Assembly (NCBI RefSeq): GCF_002933855.1
Contig: NZ_BFAQ01000008.1
Span: forward strand, 171,744 to 235,743
DNA: 64,000 nt
Direction of reading: 5' to 3'
DNA from: Vibrio penaeicida
GTDB lineage: Bacteria; Pseudomonadota; Gammaproteobacteria; Enterobacterales; Vibrionaceae
Below are positions 36,993 to 45,447 of this stretch, in pieces (positions within the stretch are counted from its first letter, which is position 1; every line of letters begins with the position of its first letter). Under the pieces are notes generated by a model, which made no database searches, was not told the origin of the DNA, and was given only the letters and a program-made list of their open reading frames with translations. The position numbers and the translations under genes were made by a program.

Positions 36993-38170
36993 TTTCTAAT
37001 GTTACCCCTCATCGTGAAGGCTTGTTAAATAAAACGTCACCAATACAAGAAATCGATATCTCGTTATCAAAAGAAGAATGGCTACTGATACTCTTTGCCG
37101 TAATATTTAGCCGTGCTTTGTTGTATCTAATTGGTTTTGTGGGTGTTGAATCTTTCAATACTGTCGATACCAGCGAGCTCACCGCTTGGCAGGTGATCTG
37201 CCGGTTTGATTGCGTATGGTTTAGGAGAATGATTGACTATGGCTATGATCTATACCCTAAATGGTTAAGCGGAAAAAACGCAGCAAATTGGGCATTTATG
37301 CCTGCTACTCCATATCTAGCGAAATTACTCTTACCCATAATAGATGATGCTAGGCTTGCATTGATTGTTGTCTCTAATCTCTCTTTTGCTCTAAGTGTTC
37401 CTGTCTTTGTTATGGTGTTAAAACAAATGGGGATCAGTGCTTCTGGGCAGAAAAACGCGGTATGGATTATGTGTTTTTGTCCTTTTACCGTCTATTCAAT
37501 GGCTGGGTATGCCGAACCTTTGTTTATTGCGCTGGTATCTGGTGTTTTCCTTTTCGCTTATCGAGAACAATGGCTGTACGTTGCGCTATTGGGACTCGCT
37601 GCCGCTATTACACGCAACTTAGGGGTAATGCTAGTATTTTCCATACTTATCATTGCCATCCAGCATTACGGCTTTCGAGAGCTGATTCGTTTTAAAATGC
37701 CAGCAGCTAAAGCTTTGACAGCGATTTGGGTTGTGCCCTTGGGCTTTTTCGGATTCATGACATTTTTGTATTTTCAAACGGGAGATGCGTTGGCGTTTGG
37801 ACATATTCAGATTGCTTGGGGGCGTACTTTCTCACACCCGTTCAATTGGATTGAATATGGGTTTGAAAAAGGAGGAGCTAAACTCTACCTCACATTAATG
37901 GCTCTATTCGGGTTTGGGATGGTGGGGTATCTGTGTGTTAAACGCTACTTTGCAGAAGCGGTATTTATGTTCATCAATTTGTATCTGCCGTTTTCTTCTG
38001 GCGTGAATGCAATGCCTAGATACATATTTGGCTTGTATCCTGCGTTTTTATGCCTCGTATTGTTGTTAGATAAATACCCGAAGGCGAGGATCCCCACTTT
38101 ATGTGCTTTTAGTGCGCTATCGGTGATTATCACTATTGGTTTCTTTTCACGTGTTTTCTTTACGGTTTAA
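36989..38170 (+). CDS. PIG-V-like integral membrane glycosyltransferase (GT-C fold)
   Basis: This 393-residue protein has about 9-10 transmembrane helices. The first loop carries ICRFDCVWFRRMIDYGYD followed by WAFMPATPYLAKLL, a pattern close to the PIG-V mannosyltransferase family (R-x-D-x-x-W/F ... W-A-F-x-P). GT-C enzymes use polyprenyl-linked sugars and act on the periplasmic face. In eukaryotes PIG-V adds the second mannose of the GPI anchor; bacterial versions are uncharacterised. The start overlaps the preceding gene by 4 bp. Acceptor and donor cannot be inferred. No other glycan genes are nearby, so it is an isolated unit. Confidence 0.7.
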   Translation: MISNVTPHREGLLNKTSPIQEIDISLSKEEWLLILFAVIFSRALLYLIGFVGVESFNTVDTSELTAWQVICRFDCVWFRRMIDYGYDLYPKWLSGKNAANWAFMPATPYLAKLLLPIIDDARLALIVVSNLSFALSVPVFVMVLKQMGISASGQKNAVWIMCFCPFTVYSMAGYAEPLFIALVSGVFLFAYREQWLYVALLGLAAAITRNLGVMLVFSILIIAIQHYGFRELIRFKMPAAKALTAIWVVPLGFFGFMTFLYFQTGDALAFGHIQIAWGRTFSHPFNWIEYGFEKGGAKLYLTLMALFGFGMVGYLCVKRYFAEAVFMFINLYLPFSSGVNAMPRYIFGLYPAFLCLVLLLDKYPKARIPTLCAFSALSVIITIGFFSRVFFTV

Positions 38171-38314
38171 AGTGTTGAGTCTTGTACTTTGAGGTGATTT
38201 AAGTGTATCGGTTGCAACGCATCCTCAACAATAAGATGTTACCGATCTTCCCTTGTCTATTGCGAGGGATTTGAGTAGCATTGCCCCCTAATTAAGCTAC
38301 TGCATAGTTAACAG

Positions 38315-38677
38315 ATGAAAACTGAATTATATAAAGAGTTCATGTTTGAAGCGGCACACCGTCTTCCACATGTTCCTGAAGGGCATAAATGTGGTCGTTT
38401 ACACGGTCATTCGTTCCTTGTTCGCTTGTACGTTGAAGGTGAAGTTGATCCACATACAGGCTGGGTTATCGATTTCTCTGAGATCAAAGCAGTATTTAAG
38501 CCGATTTATGATCGCTTAGATCACTACTATTTGAACGACATTCCTGGTTTGGAAAACCCAACCAGCGAAGTATTGGCAAAATGGATATGGAATGAACTGA
38601 AACCGTCATTGCCTTTGCTAAGTAAAGTCGAAATCAAAGAAACCTGTACTGCGGGTTGTATCTATAAAGGTGAGTAA
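38315..38677 (+). CDS. queD: 6-carboxy-5,6,7,8-tetrahydropterin synthase
   Basis: This 120-residue protein matches QueD of the 6-pyruvoyl-tetrahydropterin synthase fold: zinc His H15, H30 and H32, catalytic C26 ([12 protein letters not shown]), and the terminal [11 protein letters not shown]. It converts 7,8-dihydroneopterin triphosphate to 6-carboxytetrahydropterin in queuosine synthesis. E. coli QueD has 121 residues. It is monocistronic with a terminator 20 bp after the stop. I saw no clear preQ1 riboswitch upstream. Confidence 0.92.
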   Translation: MKTELYKEFMFEAAHRLPHVPEGHKCGRLHGHSFLVRLYVEGEVDPHTGWVIDFSEIKAVFKPIYDRLDHYYLNDIPGLENPTSEVLAKWIWNELKPSLPLLSKVEIKETCTAGCIYKGE

Positions 38678-38700
38678 TCGCCTCTATATTTAGAATATGA

Positions 38701-38728
38701 AAATCCCGAGATTATCTCGGGATTTTTG
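38701..38728 (+). terminator. Rho-independent terminator of queD
   Basis: AAATCCCGAG/CTCGGGATTT stem with a 5-nt loop and a T run. Confidence 0.85.
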
Positions 38729-38741
38729 TATCTATATACTT

Positions 38742-38773
38742 AAGCATCTAAGCATCTAAGCATCTAAGCATCT
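38742..38773. repeat. Short tandem repeat, 4 x 8 bp (AAGCATCT)
   Basis: Four perfect head-to-tail copies of AAGCATCT fill 38742-38773, between the queD terminator and the GNAT gene. An 8-bp unit is not a codon multiple; the repeat is intergenic and could vary in number by slippage. Confidence 0.9.
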
Positions 38774-38834
38774 AGAGGTCACTATGCTTTAACGCCGAAA
38801 GATAAATGGCATTAAACGTAGTGTGTTAGATTCA

Positions 38835-39311
38835 TCAGAAAGGTGCAGTTATCGCTTTTCTCAAAATTCTAAGTTGTTTATTACCATCATAAAATGGTTT
38901 GTTGGTGTCTTTAAAATCGGCACTTAAAAAACACTCATAAGCGGCTTCATTTTCCTTTTCTACAATGACACACACGGAATCGTAGTTCGCGTACGCGGTG
39001 TAAAGGTAAACGAATAGGCGTTCGAGTGTGGCCTTTGCTTTTCCTTGGCGTTGAAAACGTTGGTCTATTACTAGGTTTCTCAATCCAATCTCTCGGCTTT
39101 TTACAAAGGTAAATTTCTTTTCAAATCCTTCATCAAGCGCAAAGAAACCAATTGGCTTGCCATCTTCAGAAACCGAATAAATGACATCCTGTTTGTCTCT
39201 GTGTTCATACAGGTGGTCAAAGGTTTCCACAAAATGGCTCTGTTCTGACGTAACGTTCAATTCTATAAGCGAAGAAAAATGTTTAATTTTAGGGCGTTTA
39301 ATCGCAATCAT
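38835..39311 (-). CDS. GNAT-family N-acetyltransferase
   Basis: From ATG 39311 the product has 158 residues (an in-frame upstream ATG at 39338 lies in a terminator-like palindrome, which makes it unlikely). It shows the GNAT acetyl-CoA loop R/Q-x-x-G-x-G/A in NLVIDQRFQRQGKAKATLERL and a downstream CVIVEKENEAAYECFLSADF. The substrate is unknown. It lies after the serine dehydratase gene and is probably separately transcribed. Confidence 0.72.
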   Translation of the reverse strand: MIAIKRPKIKHFSSLIELNVTSEQSHFVETFDHLYEHRDKQDVIYSVSEDGKPIGFFALDEGFEKKFTFVKSREIGLRNLVIDQRFQRQGKAKATLERLFVYLYTAYANYDSVCVIVEKENEAAYECFLSADFKDTNKPFYDGNKQLRILRKAITAPF

Positions 39312-39333
39312 AATAGTTATATATACAAATAAG

Positions 39334-39357
39334 GGCATGGATATCCATGCCCTTAGT
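39334..39357 (-). terminator. Perfect palindrome, probable terminator of sdaA
   Basis: The palindrome AAGGGCATGGATATCCATGCCCTT is 24 bp of perfect inverted symmetry. In the minus direction it follows the sdaA stop by about 20 bp and is followed by ATTTGT. It overlaps the longer possible start of the GNAT gene. Confidence 0.75.
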
Positions 39358-39376
39358 TTATTTCTAGATTAAGTTA

Positions 39377-40738
39377 TCAGCAAATAACTTTTACGGCCAA
39401 TCCGCCTTGTGACGTTTCTCGGTACTTTGCGTTCATGTCTTTACCTGTTTCCAGCATCGTCTCGATGACTTTATCGAGAGATACTCGTGGATCGGAAGAA
39501 CGACGCAATGCCATGCGAGTAGCGTTAATGGCTTTTACTGCGGCAATACCATTACGTTCAATACAAGGTACCTGAACTTGACCAGCAACAGGATCACAAG
39601 TTAGACCAAGGTTATGCTCCATTGCGATTTCTGCAGCCATGCAAACTTGCTCTGGGCTTCCACCCATCAATTCAGCAAGACCAGCAGCAGCCATGGAACA
39701 AGCCACGCCCACTTCACCTTGGCAACCCACCTCGGCTCCAGAAATGGATGCGTTTTGTTTGAACAGACCACCCACAGCGCCAGATGCTGCAAAATAACGA
39801 GTGTACTCTTTTACACCAACAGGTTGGACGAATTTGTCGTAATACGCCAAAACAGCCGGAATAATACCACATGCTCCATTTGTAGGAGCGGTAACCACAC
39901 GTCCGCCGGCAGCGTTTTCTTCATTAACAGCAAACGCGTACATGTTTACCCAATCAACAACCGTCATCGGGTCGTTGGATAAGCGTTCGCCTGTTTTCAA
40001 TTGTTGATGCAAAGCTGCCGCACGGCGGGGAACGCGAAGAGGTCCTGGTAATACACCCTCGGTGTTCAAACCTCTATCCATACATGCTTGCATGGTGTTC
40101 CATATATGCTCAAATTCAACTTCAATCTTGTTTGTGTCTTTAACAACACGCTCGTTTGCCATTACCAAGGCGCTGATAGATAGGCAGTTGTCTTTACAAA
40201 GATCAACCAACTCTTTTGCGCTGTTGAATTCGTAAGGAACGATCACTTTGTCTTCAGGTTCTACACCAAAGTTTTCCTCATCAACAATAAATCCACCGCC
40301 GATAGAGTAATACGTTTTAGTGTGAACCAACTCGCCTTGGTTAAACGCGTGAATCTGCATCCCATTCTCGTGCAACGATAAGTTGCCAGTCTGAAATGTC
40401 ATGTCTACGTCGTAGTCAAACGCTGCTTCTTTTTGGTTCAGTGCAAGAGGCAAAATTTTTGAGGATTTCACCGTTTCGATAAAAGAGGGGATAGAATCAA
40501 TATCTACACTCTCAGGAGAGTTACCAGCTAAGCCAAGAATAATGGCTATGTCCGTATGGTGGCCTTTCCCGGTTAAAGAAAGGGATCCATAAACATCCAC
40601 TTTAATATGGTCAACATCTGCTAGACGACCTTGTTCAACAAGATCATCCACAAAAGATTGACCGGCCTTCATTGGCCCTACCGTGTGTGAGCTTGAAGGC
40701 CCAATACCGATTTTATAGATGTCGAATACGCTGATCAT
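39377..40738 (-). CDS. sdaA: L-serine ammonia-lyase (iron-sulfur type)
   Basis: This 453-residue enzyme (E. coli SdaA has 454) starts [21 protein letters not shown] and carries conserved Cys residues for a [4Fe-4S] cluster. Recognisable segments are [39 protein letters not shown] and [20 protein letters not shown], shown here by their cores. It deaminates L-serine to pyruvate and ammonia. It follows the serine carrier gene sdaC by 81 bp in the same direction and probably forms an operon with it. A PurR-like box lies upstream of sdaC. Confidence 0.93.
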   Translation of the reverse strand: MISVFDIYKIGIGPSSSHTVGPMKAGQSFVDDLVEQGRLADVDHIKVDVYGSLSLTGKGHHTDIAIILGLAGNSPESVDIDSIPSFIETVKSSKILPLALNQKEAAFDYDVDMTFQTGNLSLHENGMQIHAFNQGELVHTKTYYSIGGGFIVDEENFGVEPEDKVIVPYEFNSAKELVDLCKDNCLSISALVMANERVVKDTNKIEVEFEHIWNTMQACMDRGLNTEGVLPGPLRVPRRAAALHQQLKTGERLSNDPMTVVDWVNMYAFAVNEENAAGGRVVTAPTNGACGIIPAVLAYYDKFVQPVGVKEYTRYFAASGAVGGLFKQNASISGAEVGCQGEVGVACSMAAAGLAELMGGSPEQVCMAAEIAMEHNLGLTCDPVAGQVQVPCIERNGIAAVKAINATRMALRRSSDPRVSLDKVIETMLETGKDMNAKYRETSQGGLAVKVIC

Positions 40739-40819
40739 ATCTTTACCTTAGGTTGAGCCCCCGCAAGTATAGGGAGGCTCTTTATTATCTTTATAGAATT
40801 GTATTCGCTTCAGCGAAAT

Positions 40820-42073
40820 TTAAAGAGCGCCGTAGATTACAGAAGTTATAGACGCTAGACCACAAATTGCTGTGAATATTTGCACAAATGCTGATGTTTT
40901 GTACTTCGCCATTGCTGGGATTTTTTGCATTGCAAATACAGGCATAAGGAACAAAATAGCAGCAATCATAGGAGCACCCATCGTTTCAATCATACCCAGA
41001 ATTGATGGGTTCACAATCGCAACAATCCAGGTTGTGATCACGATGAAGATCAAAGAGGTTTTTTCAATGCGCTTAACTGGCGCATCACTGCGAGACTTTA
41101 TGAGACCCACCAATCCTTCTTGTGCACCTAAGAAGTGACCAAAGTAGCTAGAAGTGATAGCAGCAAACGCAACGAATGGACCAAGAATTGAAATCAGCGG
41201 TGATTCATGCACGTTCGCAAGGTAAGACAGTACGCTGATGTTCTGATCTTGTGCTGTCGCCAATTGTTCAGGTGACAGTGAAAGTACTACAGAGAATACG
41301 AAGAACATGACGAAACCCATCAGCATCATCGCGCCGCCGCCTGTGATCATGTCGGTTTTCTTGGCTGCGTCTTCACCGTATATGCGACGTTGTTCTTTCG
41401 CGAATTGGCTAATGATTGGGCTGTGGTTAAATGAAAATACGATAATTGGAATGGCCAACCAAATAATGCCAGGCATGGCAGCCCAATCTGGGCTCACAGA
41501 CATCATAGACGTGTTCCAATCAGGAATCAGGTAAAACGATAATGCCAATAAAACGAAGACCAGAGGATAAACCATCATAGACGTTGCTTTAAGCATCAGT
41601 TCTTTGCCGAAAACGACACCAGCAGTCATCAAAGAGATCAATGCACCAGAAAGTAGCCAACGTGGCATGGATGCAAAGCCAAGTTGGTTCACCATGAAAG
41701 AGTCGACAGTATTGGTGATACCAACACCATAAATAAGAACGATAGGATAAATGGCGAAGAAGTAAGCAAAAGTAATGATGTTTGCGCCAGTTTTACCAAA
41801 ATGTTCTTCCACTGTATCTGTAATGTCTGCATTAGGGTTTTTAGCGGATAGAACAAATCGAGCAAGACCTTTGTGTGCAAACCAAGTCATTGGTGCAGCG
41901 AGCAAAGCAAGGATAACTAATGGCCAAAAACCACCTGCACCTGCTTTAATGGGTAGAAATAGAACACCAGCACCAACAGCAGTGCCAAAAAGTGAAAGAG
42001 CCCAAGTGAAGTCTCTATAAGTCCATTTTGATTGAGTCCCTTCGGCGCGAGCCGTAGTAACGTTTGATTGCAT
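40820..42073 (-). CDS. sdaC: Serine/threonine transporter (SdaC-type)
   Basis: I use ATG 42073, giving 417 residues (the upstream extension of 40 residues is Asn/Cys-rich and not conserved). The product matches E. coli SdaC (429 aa), an H+/serine symporter of the amino acid/polyamine/HAAAP type, with GTAVGAGVLFLPIKAGAGG near the N-terminus and VFSFNHSPIISQFA in the middle. About 11 transmembrane helices are predicted. It sits upstream of the serine dehydratase gene, so imported serine can be degraded directly to pyruvate. Confidence 0.92.
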   Translation of the reverse strand: MQSNVTTARAEGTQSKWTYRDFTWALSLFGTAVGAGVLFLPIKAGAGGFWPLVILALLAAPMTWFAHKGLARFVLSAKNPNADITDTVEEHFGKTGANIITFAYFFAIYPIVLIYGVGITNTVDSFMVNQLGFASMPRWLLSGALISLMTAGVVFGKELMLKATSMMVYPLVFVLLALSFYLIPDWNTSMMSVSPDWAAMPGIIWLAIPIIVFSFNHSPIISQFAKEQRRIYGEDAAKKTDMITGGGAMMLMGFVMFFVFSVVLSLSPEQLATAQDQNISVLSYLANVHESPLISILGPFVAFAAITSSYFGHFLGAQEGLVGLIKSRSDAPVKRIEKTSLIFIVITTWIVAIVNPSILGMIETMGAPMIAAILFLMPVFAMQKIPAMAKYKTSAFVQIFTAICGLASITSVIYGAL

Positions 42074-42408
42074 ATTTATTATCTCGTGTAATTTAGGGGA
42101 ACAGGAATTACAGGTGCTATTGTCTCTGTTTTTGAGTGAAATATCAGGATCGGGATCAATAAATATTGCAGGTATGAAAACAATGGTTAACAAAAGAGAT
42201 ATATGTCACGAAAAATACGTGCTACACATTAGTTTTAATGTGTTTGGTTATTAGTAAAAGTAATCCGAAGCTGGGCTGGTTATCTCTTGTTGGCACGCAA
42301 ACGTTTGCGCGCTTTGGGTTTGGTAATGTATGTTGAGAGTGGTTTACGAAAATAAGCATGTAATGAATGAGAAAAAGTAAACTATAAAGCTAATGTGTTC
42401 AACAAGCG
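42074..42408. promoter_or_regulatory. Upstream region of sdaC-sdaA with inverted repeats
   Basis: This 335-bp gap contains the inverted repeat ACACATTA-GTTT-TAATGTGT (42224-42243), the CACG-AAAAATA-CGTG pair at 42206-42220, and a PurR-like box (annotated separately). No ORF is convincing. The gap also contains the region after the convergent-side nudL stop. Confidence 0.5.
42295..42310. promoter_or_regulatory. Candidate PurR box upstream of sdaC-sdaA
   Basis: ACGCAAACGTTTGCGC fits the E. coli PurR consensus ANGCAANCGNTTNCNT at 15 of 16 positions and has perfect central symmetry (GCAAACGTTTGC). It lies about 220 bp upstream of the sdaC start and just past the nudL stop. LacI-family sites share the central CG core, so another LacI-type regulator is possible. 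Confidence 0.6.
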
Positions 42409-42999
42409 TTACCTTGTGAATTGTGTATGGAGAGTATGAATTATTTGTGCTGTGACTCCCCATATGAGGTGGTTTTTAAACGGTATGTTGTACACAACTC
42501 TACGTGAACCATTAAAGTACGCTCCCACGGCGTGTATATTCGATTTGTTGAATAAATATTCAACTGGCGCTTCGAAAACAATATCCACTTCATTAGGGTC
42601 AGTATGTGGTTCATAGCGATTATCAGCAAAGGCAATGACTGGAGTGACTTCAAAACCACTGATGGTTTTTATTGGGTCGAGTTGACCAAGGTGGTGGATT
42701 TGATTTGCGATTAACCCAATTTCTTCATTTGCTTCTCGCATGGCAGTTTCAAATGGCGACGCATCGCCTTTTTCTGTTTTCCCACCGGGGAAGCTTATTT
42801 GCCCAGGGTGATGGCGAAGATGGGAGGCTCGACGAGTAAATATAATGTTGAGACCCGACTCTCGTTCCACTAGACCTATCAGTACAGCAGCGGTGCGAAA
42901 AGTATCGTGTTCCAAGTCATGGTGCCTTGTGAAGCTTTCTCTATGGTATTCCGAAGGTGGAGTAAATAGAAAACGTTTCAGAAACTCATCTTTATCCAT
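42409..42999 (-). CDS. nudL: Nudix hydrolase, CoA pyrophosphatase-like (NudL)
   Basis: This 196-residue protein has the Nudix box G-x5-E-x7-REANEEIGL (residues about 75-97, GGKTEKGDASPFETAMREANE) and the UPF0035/NudL motif TRRASHLRHHPGQISFPGG. Members hydrolyse CoA and related nucleotide diphosphates. In E. coli nudL lies beside sdaA; here it is separated from sdaA by sdaC. The gene seems monocistronic and is divergent from H-NOX. Confidence 0.88.
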   Translation of the reverse strand: MDKDEFLKRFLFTPPSEYHRESFTRHHDLEHDTFRTAAVLIGLVERESGLNIIFTRRASHLRHHPGQISFPGGKTEKGDASPFETAMREANEEIGLIANQIHHLGQLDPIKTISGFEVTPVIAFADNRYEPHTDPNEVDIVFEAPVEYLFNKSNIHAVGAYFNGSRRVVYNIPFKNHLIWGVTAQIIHTLHTQFTR

Positions 43000-43117
43000 A
43001 AATGCCTACTTTTTCTAACTATCTTATTAATTGTTAATGAAAATTGAAAAAATGACTAGTGTGGATCATGCTTTTATTACCAAAGTCGTAAATATGGTTA
43101 CGTGATAAGGGGGGAAA

Positions 43118-43657
43118 ATGAAGGGCTTAATATTTACCGAATTCCTTGAGTTGGTTGAAGAAAAGTTCGGTCTACCAACACTGGACAAAATACTTGATAT
43201 TGCAGGCGACGATGGCGTTTATACGTCAGTGGGAAGCTATGATCATCATGATTTGGTTAAGCTCATCGTTGCACTGAGTAAAGAAACTGGCGTCAGCGCA
43301 GATGATCTTCAAGAAGTATTTGGTAAGGTAGTGTTCGCCAAGCTCTTAAGTACATTGCCACCAGAAGACGCTTTAATTCACAGTAAAAGTACATTCCAGT
43401 TTCTTCGCCATGTTGAAGACTACATTCATTTAGAAGTAAAAAAACTGTACCCCGATGCTCATCCACCACAGTTTAAATTTCTGTCTGAAAACAAGACTGA
43501 GTTAGTGATGGATTATCAAAGTGCCCGGTGCATGGGGAGTGTTTGTAAAGGATTGATTCTGGGATGCGCGGATCATTTTCAAGAGAACTTAGTGGTGAAA
43601 ATGAAAACAAAGTCTGAAGATGCCAGTTTAGTGAGGTTTACCCTCACACTTAATTAG
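43118..43657 (+). CDS. H-NOX haem protein (nitric oxide sensor)
   Basis: This 179-residue cytosolic haem protein has the H-NOX signature: proximal haem ligand H104 (VEDYIHLEVKKLYP) and the Y133-x-S135-x-R137 haem propionate motif (MDYQSARC). A cysteine cluster follows (C138, C143, C150), comparable with the redox-sensitive or zinc-linked cysteines of Vibrio and Shewanella H-NOX. H-NOX binds NO and controls an adjacent hybrid kinase in vibrios (HqsK/HahK type). ATG 43118 follows AAGGGGGGAAA. The kinase gene starts 10 bp after its stop, so the pair is co-translated. Confidence 0.92.
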   Translation: MKGLIFTEFLELVEEKFGLPTLDKILDIAGDDGVYTSVGSYDHHDLVKLIVALSKETGVSADDLQEVFGKVVFAKLLSTLPPEDALIHSKSTFQFLRHVEDYIHLEVKKLYPDAHPPQFKFLSENKTELVMDYQSARCMGSVCKGLILGCADHFQENLVVKMKTKSEDASLVRFTLTLN

Positions 43658-43667
43658 CGAGGCGAGA

Positions 43668-45383
43668 ATGAATTCCCAGCTCGAATTACTGGAAAGAAAG
43701 CTGCGTAGAGAAGTGGCCGCAAGAAAACAGGCTGAAAAACTGCTCGAAGAAAAATCGATTGAAATGTACGGCTTAAATCAGCAATTGGATGAAAGCTTGC
43801 AGCAGGCGAAAGCCCAATCGGATGCACAGTTACTTAAAAAACAGTTTCATGAGCATATTTCTAGGATTCTGATTCGTTATGGCAGACAGTTTCTAAAACA
43901 TGCACCAGACGAAGTCATTCTGAATAGCATGGTAAAGGAGCTTTGCAATAATGAATTGATGACTAGCGCGAAAGTTCTTTTACTTAAAAAGGACACGTTG
44001 GGGCTTTCAACCACCGAATTTGGGGGGTTGGAGTATCACGTTATTCCGCTTCATGTTATCGAACATGCCGACAAATTTTGGGACGGGAAAGGAGTCTTGT
44101 GGTGGCCTCTATTGGCAGAAGGCATGATGGTGGGTGTTTTAGCTGTAAAACCCGCCCCAAGTGTTGATGATAAGGCTTGGATCGAGAATCAAATAGCCTT
44201 GGTGGCAGAGTTGGTTAGCAGCGCTATCAGCCGTCAACTGATACTGCGGAACGCTATTGATGAAAGGGAACGAGCAGAAGCCTCAGAGCGCTCGACAAGA
44301 GACTTCCTTGCCATGATCAACCATGAACTAAGAACACCACTTAACGGTTTGTTGGGCACTGTTGAATTACTTTCAGACACCAAGCTGACCAACGAACAAG
44401 GGAAGCTGCTTAATACACTGGATCAATCTGGGCAATTTTTAAGAGTGATCATTGATGATTTGCTCGACTACAGCAAGATTAGCGCGGGTATGATGCAGCT
44501 ACAAGAAAAAGCATTTCACTGGCCAGATATTCAATCAACACTGGTGAGTATTTTTTCTAATTTGGCTAAAGAGAAAAGAATCGATTTTCGTTTAGAAGGT
44601 TTTGATGGTATCCCAGATACTTTGATTGGCGACACCGAGCGAGTTAAACAAGTTTTCGTCAATTTGATAGGTAACGCAATTAAATTTACTGAGTCTGGGC
44701 ATGTCTCGGTACATGTCTCATGGAAAAAAGGTTGGCTAACTTTCTATGTGCAAGATTCAGGGTGTGGGATCGATGAAAAAGACCAATCCAATCTTTTTCA
44801 GCCATTTGTTCAAGCTGATATTTCAAGCAAAAGAAATCACGAAGGTACGGGGTTAGGTCTAGCCATTTGTAAGCAGCTTATATCTATGATGCAAGGGGCA
44901 ATATGTTTAAAAAGTGAACTGGGTAAGGGGACTCGGTTTGACGTGTCATTGCGTTTACCTGAGGGGGAGCTTAAAGATGTAGAGCCGAATAAATTGGAAA
45001 GCCTAGGAAACGATGAAACGATTGATACACTCAAAGTTTTGGTGGTGGAAGATTTGAGAGTAAATCAGTTTGTTATCAAAAAGATGCTGAAGAAACTCGG
45101 TATTACGCCTGAATTTGCCAACAATGGACAAGAAGGGGTCGATGCGATGAGTAATGGCCATTATGACGTCGTTTTCATGGATTGCCGCATGCCAGTAATG
45201 GATGGGTTTGAAGCAACACTGACTCTACGTGAGCGTAATATCCGTGTCCCAATCGTGGCCTTAACCGCAGGAACAACCTTGCTGGAACGAGAGCGATGCT
45301 TGAAGGTTGGAATGAACGATATTTTAAATAAACCGTATACCAGCGCAGATCTCAAAAGCGCGCTTGTTAAATGGGGTCTTTGA
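43668..45383 (+). CDS. H-NOX-associated hybrid histidine kinase (HahK/HqsK-like)
   Basis: This 571-residue cytosolic kinase has no transmembrane helix. An N-terminal coiled coil and a GAF-like region (about 1-205) precede the HisKA domain with its His in AMINHELRTPLNGL (about residue 223). The ATPase has FVNLIGNAIKFTESG, DSGCGI and GTGLGLAICKQ. A receiver domain at the C-terminus has VVFMDCRMPVMDG with the phospho-acceptor Asp and NKPYTSADL. NO-bound H-NOX usually inhibits such kinases, which feed into quorum-sensing or biofilm phosphorelays. The HPt partner is outside the window. Confidence 0.9.
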   Translation: MNSQLELLERKLRREVAARKQAEKLLEEKSIEMYGLNQQLDESLQQAKAQSDAQLLKKQFHEHISRILIRYGRQFLKHAPDEVILNSMVKELCNNELMTSAKVLLLKKDTLGLSTTEFGGLEYHVIPLHVIEHADKFWDGKGVLWWPLLAEGMMVGVLAVKPAPSVDDKAWIENQIALVAELVSSAISRQLILRNAIDERERAEASERSTRDFLAMINHELRTPLNGLLGTVELLSDTKLTNEQGKLLNTLDQSGQFLRVIIDDLLDYSKISAGMMQLQEKAFHWPDIQSTLVSIFSNLAKEKRIDFRLEGFDGIPDTLIGDTERVKQVFVNLIGNAIKFTESGHVSVHVSWKKGWLTFYVQDSGCGIDEKDQSNLFQPFVQADISSKRNHEGTGLGLAICKQLISMMQGAICLKSELGKGTRFDVSLRLPEGELKDVEPNKLESLGNDETIDTLKVLVVEDLRVNQFVIKKMLKKLGITPEFANNGQEGVDAMSNGHYDVVFMDCRMPVMDGFEATLTLRERNIRVPIVALTAGTTLLERERCLKVGMNDILNKPYTSADLKSALVKWGL

Positions 45384-45447
45384 TAACCCCCTATGATTGA
45401 CATTAAGTTAAAGCGGATTGCTTTCGGGTGGTTTAACCTAGAGCTGG

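Noticed and set aside
38170..38315. preQ1 riboswitch upstream of queD
   Set aside because: I could not find the expected pseudoknot pattern; only a weak CCCTTG/GAGGG hairpin is present.
42224..42243. Inverted repeat ACACATTA/TAATGTGT as a terminator
   Set aside because: No T run on either strand; kept only as part of the sdaC upstream region.
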